Below, piece by piece: positions 1-5,388 of a stretch of 5,388 bases of DNA. The DNA is from Thermoproteota archaeon (lineage in GTDB: Archaea; Thermoproteota; Thermoprotei_A; Sulfolobales; Desulfurococcaceae). The notes under the pieces were generated by a model, which was given only the letters and a program-made list of their open reading frames with translations, had not been told where the DNA came from and did not search any database. Within the stretch, counting starts at the first letter, position 1; the number at the start of each line of letters is the position of its first letter. The DNA lies in contig JAADCY010000135.1 of NCBI GenBank assembly GCA_013154205.1, positions 1-5,388 of the forward strand. Reading direction: 5' to 3'. Made by a program: the position numbers and the translations under genes.

Positions 1-734
1 TCACCAGACAGGATACATCAGAAATAGATACTGATAAATTATGGAATGCACATCTATCCGCCAAGAAAGACCTCGTTAAGCTCCTAAAGAAATACAAGCC
101 GCACAGCGACATAGATATTGACAAGATGTTCATCGTATGGGCTAGGCGATTAACAAGATATAAACGACCCTACTACATTGCTAACTTTATAGAGGAGCAC
201 AATGACAAAGACCTCTTCTTTATTCTAGGTGGAAAACCTCATCCAAACGATAAAGACGGCATAGATTATATGCTGAAATTCAGAGAGCTCATGAAGCGAT
301 ACGATAATGTTGTGTATATACATGATTATGATATTCAAAAAGCAAAACTAATACTCGCAGGCGGAGACCTGTTATTATTCACGCCTTTCCCAGGATGGGA
401 GGCATGTGGCACCAGCTTCATGAAAGCAGGCATTAACGGTGTACCTATACTCGCATCTAGGGACGGCGGTGCTCTCGAACTAGTAAAAGACGGTATAAAT
501 AGCTGGTTTTTCGGAAGCACGCTTAAAGAATTAGTCAACATATACAGTGATGAAAAAGCAAAACTAATTGACTCTAAAGACTATGAGGATTTTGTAAACC
601 GTCTGAAATCCGTGACTGAGATCTTCAATACGGAGAAATACCGCGAAGTAATGCTGAATATCCTGCGTGACTCGATCAAGTACTTTACCATGGAGAGGAT
701 GTTTGCTCAATACTATCCTGAATTATCACATTAA
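1..734 (+). CDS. alpha-glucan phosphorylase (GT35), C-terminal part; 5' end outside window
   Basis: The frame is open from the left edge (first full codon at base 3) to TAA at 732-734, giving 243 residues; the N-terminal part lies outside the window. The ATG at 126 is internal, because homologous-looking sequence (LWNAH...KKDL) precedes it. Family marks of glycogen/alpha-glucan phosphorylase, numbered from the first full codon: ARRLTRYKRP (47-56), matching the phosphate-site region KR..xYKR; GGKPHP (76-81), matching G.AHP; YDIQKAKLILAGGD, matching the YD..LA..L..G.D segment; and EACGTSFMK followed by AGING (133-146). K141 aligns with the lysine that binds pyridoxal phosphate. The family cleaves alpha-1,4-glucans with phosphate to give glucose-1-phosphate, in the cytoplasm. 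At the first phosphate-site position an Arg replaces the Lys of the muscle enzyme; as I recall, ARR is common in the short prokaryotic branch. A glycogen-synthase-type glycosyltransferase is the alternative but explains the MK...NG motif less well. The next genes encode surface glucan-degrading proteins, which fits one pathway. Confidence 0.82.
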   Translation, partial: TRQDTSEIDTDKLWNAHLSAKKDLVKLLKKYKPHSDIDIDKMFIVWARRLTRYKRPYYIANFIEEHNDKDLFFILGGKPHPNDKDGIDYMLKFRELMKRYDNVVYIHDYDIQKAKLILAGGDLLLFTPFPGWEACGTSFMKAGINGVPILASRDGGALELVKDGINSWFFGSTLKELVNIYSDEKAKLIDSKDYEDFVNRLKSVTEIFNTEKYREVMLNILRDSIKYFTMERMFAQYYPELSH

Positions 735-739
735 TTTTT
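735..739 (+). terminator. T-run after phosphorylase gene, possible archaeal terminator
   Basis: Five T residues directly follow the stop codon, and a TTTT run lies about 10 bases further on. Archaeal transcription often ends at short T-runs without a hairpin. The run is short and the gap is AT-rich, so this is a weak call. Confidence 0.3.
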
Positions 740-854
740 AATGAACTGTTTTAAAAAATCCGAAAAACTATTATTCAAGAAAATCTTAAGGAAGCAATGT
801 TTTTATCACTTGTAATTAAAATTATAACACATGCGTATTAGGAAGGATGTCCAT

Positions 855-864
855 GAGGATGATC
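855..864 (+). promoter_or_regulatory. ribosome binding site that decides the start at 867
   Basis: GAGGATGATC resembles the archaeal Shine-Dalgarno consensus GGAGGTGATC with one extra A, and ends 2 bases before the ATG at 867. The in-frame ATG at 831 has no such site: the bases before it are AT-rich without a purine block. A start at 867 also begins the protein with a compact signal peptide. Confidence 0.6.
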
Positions 865-866
865 TT

Positions 867-2003
867 ATGAATTCTAGACTAGTCATCGTATCCCTAGCCA
901 TAATGCTCGTATTAACATTACTAATAGTACCAATACATGCGGCTACCTCAAACGCGACACTACAGATCAGCGTATCAGATCCCACAGGCGATGATCGAGG
1001 ACCTGGTTATTATGGATATCCATCAAACAGTGTGTTCAAGCCAGGAGTCTTTGACCTTACAAAATTCCAAGTACTAACTAATGATACCAGCGTGATATTC
1101 AAAGTATACGTAAAGGACCTCGGCGATAACCCGTGGAAGGGTCCTAATGGTTTCTGCCTACAATACGTACAGATATACGTACACACAACTCTGCAAGGCG
1201 TAGAATCACGTATGGATACATTCGGCTTACACCTTATGATACGGAGCGATTATGCCTGGCATTTCGCAGTTCTCCTAGCGCCTGGATGGGGCAACGACCC
1301 AGTACCGAAAGGACAGAGATCCGCTTTAGTATATGCTAATGGCACTGTGATCGTTCAGGACGACAAGTTCAAAGTATACGCTGATCCCAATGAGAACGCC
1401 ATAGTAGCTGTTATATCAAAGGGCCTGATCCCCGATGTCGATAATATCAAGAACTGGAAGATAATCGTAGCTCTCGCAAGCTACGATGGTTTCGGCCCCA
1501 TGAAGGTTAGACAGGCAGGCGTCAAGGGTGGAGAATGGGTTCTCAACGCAACAAAATATGCTACGAGTAAAGACACGATAATTAGAATCGGCCAGGCAAT
1601 CGCAAAGGGCATTGAGCCATTAGCATTAGATCTCATAGTTTACTCGCCACAATACCCCAACGGGATATCCGCTAAGCTACAGTATGAATGGCTAAACACA
1701 TTCAATGTGACGGCCGGAACATATGCTATAGTCCCCGGTATAGCTACAGCGCCGAAGACAGTCACTGAAACAATAACCAATACTTATACAACAACATTCA
1801 CGACTACATATACCTATACCAAGACAACTACTAAGACGAGCACGACCACCTATACCACAACATATACTAAGACGACAACATCAGTATCACCCTCACCAAC
1901 AACAATAACTGAAACCACGACCAACTGGACAGCTACAGGCGCTGCAGCAATAATATTGTTCATCATCGGATTAATCATAGGCTACCTCATCAAGAGGAAA
2001 TAA
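867..2003 (+). CDS. membrane-tethered glucodextranase-C/DOMON-like surface protein, non-catalytic
   Basis: A 378-residue protein from the ATG at 867; an in-frame ATG at 831 would add 12 charged residues. I prefer 867 because of the ribosome binding site at 855-864 and because it opens directly into a signal peptide (hydrophobic to about residue 22, likely cleavage near IHA/AT, residue 25). Residues about 30-280 form one module with SDPTGDDRGPGYYGYP, FKPGVFDL, LGDNPWKGPNGFCLQY and APGWGNDPVPKGQ (138-150), typical of the C-terminal module of glucodextranase and pullulanases (PF09985/DOMON-like family). The acid-rich start may bind Ca2+, which is inference. Residues about 298-352 are a Thr/Tyr/Lys-rich stalk, probably glycosylated. 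Residues 357-375 are a membrane helix ending in KRK, so the module would stand outside the cell on a tether. There is no glycosidase domain. It is homologous to the second C-terminal module of the downstream GH57 protein, which suggests glucan binding, cell-wall attachment or partnership with that enzyme. The function itself is unproven. Confidence 0.85.
   Translation: MNSRLVIVSLAIMLVLTLLIVPIHAATSNATLQISVSDPTGDDRGPGYYGYPSNSVFKPGVFDLTKFQVLTNDTSVIFKVYVKDLGDNPWKGPNGFCLQYVQIYVHTTLQGVESRMDTFGLHLMIRSDYAWHFAVLLAPGWGNDPVPKGQRSALVYANGTVIVQDDKFKVYADPNENAIVAVISKGLIPDVDNIKNWKIIVALASYDGFGPMKVRQAGVKGGEWVLNATKYATSKDTIIRIGQAIAKGIEPLALDLIVYSPQYPNGISAKLQYEWLNTFNVTAGTYAIVPGIATAPKTVTETITNTYTTTFTTTYTYTKTTTKTSTTTYTTTYTKTTTSVSPSPTTITETTTNWTATGAAAIILFIIGLIIGYLIKRK
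1117..1188 (+). repeat. direct repeat copy A, shared with 4671-4742 (71 of 72 bases)
   Basis: This stretch inside gene 2 encodes the segment from LGDNPW to IYVHT. It matches 4671-4742 in gene 3 at every base except 1172 (G) versus 4726 (A), a synonymous CAG/CAA change. Two further shared tracts follow at a changed spacing: 1281-1317 with 4829-4865 (36 of 37 bases) and 1365-1387 with 4913-4935 (23 of 23). Confidence 0.95.
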
Positions 2004-2034
2004 TCAGCAGACTCATCTATGTTAATACAATATG

Positions 2035-2039
2035 TTTTT
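2035..2039 (+). terminator. T-run after the stalked module gene, possible terminator
   Basis: A run of five T residues followed by C lies about 30 bases after the TAA at 2001-2003, in a place suited to archaeal T-run termination. No hairpin precedes it. If it works, gene 3 needs its own promoter in the remaining 65 bases; AT-rich stretches near 2044 (ATAAAA) and 2074 (AATAATTA) are possible but unconvincing boxes. Confidence 0.3.
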
Positions 2040-2056
2040 CTCCATAAAACACTCCC

Positions 2057-2088
2057 TAGTACCTATGGAATAGAATAATTAGGTATTA
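2057..2088 (+). promoter_or_regulatory. inverted repeat upstream of the GH57 gene, possible operator or leader hairpin
   Basis: TAGTACCTA (2057-2065) and TAGGTATTA (2080-2088) are inverted copies with one mismatch, which becomes a G-U pair in RNA, separated by 14 bases. The repeat ends just before the ribosome binding site at 2093-2097. It could be an operator for a sugar-responsive regulator or a hairpin in the leader. In AT-rich DNA a repeat of this size can also arise by chance. Confidence 0.35.
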
Positions 2089-2092
2089 CATA

Positions 2093-2097
2093 AGGTG
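2093..2097 (+). promoter_or_regulatory. ribosome binding site of the GH57 gene
   Basis: AGGTG, complementary to the CACCU of the 16S rRNA 3' end, lies 7 bases before the ATG at 2105. This supports that start, which also opens directly into the signal peptide. Confidence 0.7.
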
Positions 2098-2104
2098 CTT
2101 AAAC

Positions 2105-5100
2105 ATGTCAGGTAAAATCCTGCTTGGAATAATGCTAATTGTATTGCTTGCTCTATCTATGTATACGGTAATCCCGATGGCCTCAACACCGAAGCCGCTA
2201 TACGTTATATTTATATGGCATTACCATCAGCCCTGGTATCTTAACGAGAACAATACATACTTCATACTACCATGGGTTAGAATGCACAGTGTCGGAAATT
2301 ACTATAAAATGGCATACATACTCTCCAAACACCCTGACATCAAGGCTACGTTCGACTTCTCAGGATCACTCATAGTCCAACTACAGCTCTATCTGAAGGG
2401 AGTTATGGATGAAAGACAGATCATAAGCTGGAAAATAGCCAATGGCACAAAGCTGAGCATAGACGAGAAGTTCTCGATGCTACAAATACCGGGTGGTTTC
2501 TTCGATATTAACTGGAAGAGAATAGTAGATAAAGTCCCGAGATACAGCCAGTTAAGAGACAAGGCAATGCAAGTACTCCAGAAATACAGAAGTCTACCCA
2601 CGGAGCTATATAAAGAGAAAGTCGTTGAGTCATTCACGGAACAAGACTACATTGATCTTGCTGCGCTCTTCAATCTCTTCTGGATCGATCCTGAAGTACT
2701 ACATGACGAATACCCCAACCTTTACAAGCTATATGAGCAAGCACTAACCAATCCAAACATACACTTTACACGCCAGCAGGTCGCCGAAATACTGAAGGCT
2801 CAGATCAACATCATGTCTAAGATCTTACCCATATACAGGGAATTGCTCGAGAAAGGACAAGCAGAAATAATACCAGTACCATACAGCCATCCATTAGCAC
2901 CTATACTAACAGATTTCGGCTGGGCAAACGATCTGGACCTGCATATCATCAAGAGTTTACAACTATTCAAACAAGTATTCAATGAGACACCTAGAGGTGT
3001 ATGGCCAGCAGAGGAAGCGGTAAACGAGTATGTGGTGAGAGAATTCTCGAAATACTTTAACTGGACGGTCACTGATGAATCCATACTGGATAAAAGCGGT
3101 GTGAAAACCTCAGAACCATCGAATATTCTGAGGCCATGGTACATAGACTTCAATGGAAAGAAAATCTATATATTCTTCAGAAACACTGAGCTCAGCAACC
3201 TGATCAGCTTCACCTACAGCAACATGGATCCAAAACAGGCAGCACAAGACTTGATAAACAGACTATTATCGCTTGAAAAATACAGCGATGGCAAAAGCGT
3301 AGTAGTCATAGCACTCGACGGTGAAAACCCGTGGGAATGGTATGAGCACTTCGGTGATACATTCCTAAATACACTGTATAGCCTGTTATCAGAGTATCAG
3401 CAGAAAGGCCTTCTAATAACAACTACGCCTATCGAGTACTTGAAGAAGTTCGCCGATGAGGCAAAACCATTACCTCTCGGAACACATTACTACCTAGACT
3501 TAAAGGGTAGAGACATATCTGACTTCCCAATAAGCTATTTCGAGGATGGATACTCGGCGCTTCCACGTAAACCCGTCAAATCACACATAGCTGAAGGATC
3601 ATGGGCAGGCGGAGAACTAGCTATCTGGATAGGCCAGAGACAAGAAAACGCTGCATGGATGCTTTTAGCGAAAGCAAGGGACGACCTCTTCAAAATACTA
3701 GGTGTATCCAATATATTCGAGGCAGAAAAGAAGAATCCCAAAGCCGTTGAATACCTCCTAAGAGCAGAAGCGAGTGACTGGTTCTGGTGGTATGGAGGAG
3801 ACACTGGCGGAACATTCCCGGCAAACCCACTGTTCAAAGCATACCTACGCGGCGTCTATGACTCTCTAGGAGTAAAACCGCCATCATATCTACTCACAGT
3901 GTTCAACCCCGACGCAACACCTATTGGTACAATCAATAGCGAGCCTCCCAAACCGCTCAAATCCATACCGAAAATCGATGGTGTGATCGAATCTAATGAG
4001 TGGAGCAGCTCTATGAATATGAGCGTAGGACTAGAATTCGTGAAAAACCTCCTTGTGGCTGTTGATCCAAATAATCTCTATCTATGCATAGTGCCGGTTA
4101 ACGAGTCAGTGTTAAGTATGAAGAACTTATCAATAGGCATATATCTCACAAACTGGTGGAGAAGCGTAAGCCCATTCCATCCAGGATACAATTCATTCCC
4201 GAGATATCAAGACAAGGATCTCGGCATGGGCCTATTCTACGAGATCATGGTATACCCAAGCAATAAAACAGCAATAGTCAGCGTCGCCGATGGCAAAGGA
4301 GGATGGATACCATTATTCACAGTGCAAGACATAGCGATCAAGAATGTAATAGAGCTTAAAGTCTCATGGAACTTCCTAAGCCTTAGAGGAGGTGACTACT
4401 CATACATTACTGAGGCAACATACTACAATAAGAAGATCGTTGAAACGGCGACACGCCTAGGCCTAGTATACATGCTACAAGTACCGAAACAGACAGGTGC
4501 ACCAACAGGAAAAGTTATCTTCGACATGAAAGACCCAATCGGCGACGATAATGGTCTCGGCACATACAGTTATCCGACAAACGACGTGTTCAAGCCCGGA
4601 GTATTCGATCTAGTGAGATTCAGAGTGATCGATACAGGATCAAAACTAGTATTTCAGACATTCGTGAGAAACCTCGGCGATAACCCGTGGAAGGGTCCTA
4701 ATGGTTTCTGCCTACAATACGTACAAATATACGTACACACAATGAAAGGACCCTACGCTACTTACACCTTCGGGCTAAATGTAAATATATCAAAACCATA
4801 TGCCTGGAGCTTCGCCCTACTATTAGCACCTGGATGGGGCAACGACCCAGTACCTAAAGGACAGAAAGCGGCACTATACTATCCAAATAAGACATATGTG
4901 GTACAGGATGATAAGTTCAAAGTATACGCTGATCCAAGCCAGAACGCTATCATTGCTGAGGTTGATAAAAGTCTTCTCCCTGATACGAAGGATGAAGCTA
5001 ATTGGAGCTATATAGTCGTAGTAACAAGCTACGATGGCTATGGCCCCGACCGTATAAGGCCTTTCGGCGTAAAGCCACAAGAATGGGTTGTAGGCGTAGG

Positions 5101-5388
5101 GCTAAAGTATGCCGAAGCAATAGTGAAGAACGTCATACCAAGAATAATGGATCTCCTTGCCCCGACAGCACAGCTACAATATAAGATCCTAAGCTCCTTC
5201 AAAATATATCCAAACGGCACAGCTGTTCCGGCCGAGCTAATAGGGTTTAGTGCTTCATCGGCAACGGTACAGCCAACAGTGACAAAGACGCTGACACAGA
5301 CAACCACAACAACTATGACAAAGACCATTACACAGACAACAACCTATACAACTACAAAAACACAGATAGAGACAACCACAAAAACCAC
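2105..5388 (+). CDS. secreted GH57 amylopullulanase with two C-terminal beta-sandwich modules; 3' end outside window
   Basis: The frame is open from the ATG at 2105 to the right edge (1094 full codons, no stop). Residues 5-23 are hydrophobic, with likely signal peptide cleavage near M25-A26. The GH57 catalytic part spans about 30-600. Motif I is WHYHQPWY (38-45); motif II is GQAEIIPVPYSHP (251-263); motif III is GVWPAEEAVN (298-307), with E303 the expected nucleophile; motif IV is ALDGENPWEWY (403-413), with D405 the expected acid. SHIAEGSW (493-500) and EASDWFWWYGGD (555-566) form the motif V region. The DGENPW and WPAEE forms are typical of pullulanase-type GH57 enzymes, so hydrolysis of alpha-1,6 and probably alpha-1,4 bonds in pullulan, starch or glycogen is expected outside the cell. 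Residues about 610-790 (PKIDGVIESNEW at 622-633) resemble a CBM9/DOMON-like module. Residues 803-1032 are a glucodextranase-C-like module (KDPIGDDNGLGTYSYP, LGDNPW, APGWGNDPVPKGQ at 908-920). A Thr-rich stalk begins near 1054 and runs off the edge. By analogy with gene 2, a C-terminal membrane helix is expected beyond. Confidence 0.93.
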   Translation, partial: MSGKILLGIMLIVLLALSMYTVIPMASTPKPLYVIFIWHYHQPWYLNENNTYFILPWVRMHSVGNYYKMAYILSKHPDIKATFDFSGSLIVQLQLYLKGVMDERQIISWKIANGTKLSIDEKFSMLQIPGGFFDINWKRIVDKVPRYSQLRDKAMQVLQKYRSLPTELYKEKVVESFTEQDYIDLAALFNLFWIDPEVLHDEYPNLYKLYEQALTNPNIHFTRQQVAEILKAQINIMSKILPIYRELLEKGQAEIIPVPYSHPLAPILTDFGWANDLDLHIIKSLQLFKQVFNETPRGVWPAEEAVNEYVVREFSKYFNWTVTDESILDKSGVKTSEPSNILRPWYIDFNGKKIYIFFRNTELSNLISFTYSNMDPKQAAQDLINRLLSLEKYSDGKSVVVIALDGENPWEWYEHFGDTFLNTLYSLLSEYQQKGLLITTTPIEYLKKFADEAKPLPLGTHYYLDLKGRDISDFPISYFEDGYSALPRKPVKSHIAEGSWAGGELAIWIGQRQENAAWMLLAKARDDLFKILGVSNIFEAEKKNPKAVEYLLRAEASDWFWWYGGDTGGTFPANPLFKAYLRGVYDSLGVKPPSYLLTVFNPDATPIGTINSEPPKPLKSIPKIDGVIESNEWSSSMNMSVGLEFVKNLLVAVDPNNLYLCIVPVNESVLSMKNLSIGIYLTNWWRSVSPFHPGYNSFPRYQDKDLGMGLFYEIMVYPSNKTAIVSVADGKGGWIPLFTVQDIAIKNVIELKVSWNFLSLRGGDYSYITEATYYNKKIVETATRLGLVYMLQVPKQTGAPTGKVIFDMKDPIGDDNGLGTYSYPTNDVFKPGVFDLVRFRVIDTGSKLVFQTFVRNLGDNPWKGPNGFCLQYVQIYVHTMKGPYATYTFGLNVNISKPYAWSFALLLAPGWGNDPVPKGQKAALYYPNKTYVVQDDKFKVYADPSQNAIIAEVDKSLLPDTKDEANWSYIVVVTSYDGYGPDRIRPFGVKPQEWVVGVGLKYAEAIVKNVIPRIMDLLAPTAQLQYKILSSFKIYPNGTAVPAELIGFSASSATVQPTVTKTLTQTTTTTMTKTITQTTTYTTTKTQIETTTKT
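4671..4742 (+). repeat. direct repeat copy B, shared with 1117-1188 (71 of 72 bases)
   Basis: This is the gene 3 copy of the tract described at 1117-1188, encoding the same LGDNPW to IYVHT segment of the glucodextranase-C-like module. The reading frames of the two copies coincide codon for codon. Flanking sequence loses DNA identity at once on both sides (AAC versus GAC before it, ATG versus ACT after it). Confidence 0.95.
5264..5388 (+). repeat. low-complexity ACA/ACN-rich DNA encoding a Thr-rich stalk
   Basis: From T1054 of the GH57 protein onward most codons are ACN (Thr), with spaced Lys, Gln, Ile and Tyr. Gene 2 has an equivalent tract at about 1758-1922. Such stretches separate a catalytic or binding head from the membrane in archaeal surface proteins and are usually heavily O-glycosylated. 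The tract continues past the window, so its length is unknown. Confidence 0.85.

Larger units (their letters stand above)
735..866 (+). promoter_or_regulatory. intergenic region with candidate TATA boxes for the stalked module gene
   Basis: This AT-rich gap holds no gene. Two promoter-like boxes are visible: TTTTTA at 800-805 and TTATAA at 822-827. Archaeal transcription usually starts about 25 bases after the box. The first would give a start near 829, either leaderless for the ATG at 831 or a leader of about 38 bases for the ATG at 867. The second would start near 847 and leave a short leader carrying the ribosome binding site. The presence of an own promoter suggests gene 2 is not strictly dependent on read-through from the phosphorylase gene. 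Which box is used cannot be decided from sequence. Confidence 0.4.

Noticed and set aside
335..541. Minus-strand open frame of 68 codons inside the phosphorylase gene
   Set aside because: It lies antisense to strongly conserved phosphorylase motifs, has no recognisable product and is best seen as a shadow frame.
126..734. Phosphorylase start at the ATG at 126
   Set aside because: The frame is open to the left edge and the upstream residues fit the family, so this ATG is internal and the gene is truncated by the window, not short.
804..818. TATCAC near the gene 2 promoter as a Thermococcales glycolytic motif (TATCAC-N5-GTGATA)
   Set aside because: Only the left half matches; the right half is absent, and the window does not look like Thermococcales.
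1117..1188. The repeated 72-bp tract as a mobile element or CRISPR-like repeat
   Set aside because: It is coding, in matching frame within homologous domains in both genes, has no terminal inverted repeats or spacers, and occurs only twice.
2389..3837. Three minus-strand open frames (2389-2637, 2800-3153, 3535-3837)
   Set aside because: All lie opposite the intact GH57 frame, whose motifs run through these positions. Ser/Leu-rich composition is typical of antisense shadows.
4874..5328. Overlapping short frames on both strands near the window end
   Set aside because: They overlap the continuous GH57 protein frame and its Thr stalk. The Val-rich minus-strand product is simply the complement of ACA/ACC repeats.

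Overview
The window looks like chromosomal DNA of a hyperthermophilic crenarchaeon, most likely of the Desulfurococcales (Staphylothermus/Desulfurococcus type). This rests on strong use of ATA (Ile) and AGA/AGG (Arg) codons, Shine-Dalgarno sites of GAGG/AGGTG/TGATC type, T-run gene ends, surface proteins with Thr-rich stalks, and the families present. The genus is inferred from general character, not from a search.

All three genes lie on the + strand and all concern alpha-glucans. (1) Bases 1-734 are the C-terminal part of an alpha-glucan phosphorylase (GT35), a cytoplasmic PLP enzyme that releases glucose-1-phosphate. (2) Bases 867-2003 encode a secreted, membrane-tethered protein made of a signal peptide, one glucodextranase-C/DOMON-like module, a Thr-rich stalk and a C-terminal membrane helix. 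It has no catalytic domain. (3) Base 2105 to the window end is one uninterrupted reading frame of 1094 codons, still open at the right edge. It encodes a secreted GH57 amylopullulanase with an HQP motif, a WPAEE nucleophile region and a DGENPWEW acid region. The catalytic part is followed by a CBM9/DOMON-like module, a second glucodextranase-C-like module homologous to gene 2, and the start of a Thr-rich stalk.

Together the genes suggest surface capture and hydrolysis of starch, glycogen or pullulan (genes 2 and 3), followed by phosphorolysis of alpha-glucans inside the cell (gene 1). No transporter is visible in the window. The two gaps (735-866 and 2004-2104) hold short T-runs, AT-rich promoter-like boxes, ribosome binding sites and, before gene 3, an inverted repeat. 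No RNA gene, CRISPR array, insertion sequence or attachment site was seen.

The most notable signal is at the DNA level. The homologous modules of genes 2 and 3 are well diverged, including at synonymous sites, yet share a 72-bp tract with one mismatch and two shorter near-identical tracts. This pattern suggests recent gene conversion between neighbouring paralogues.
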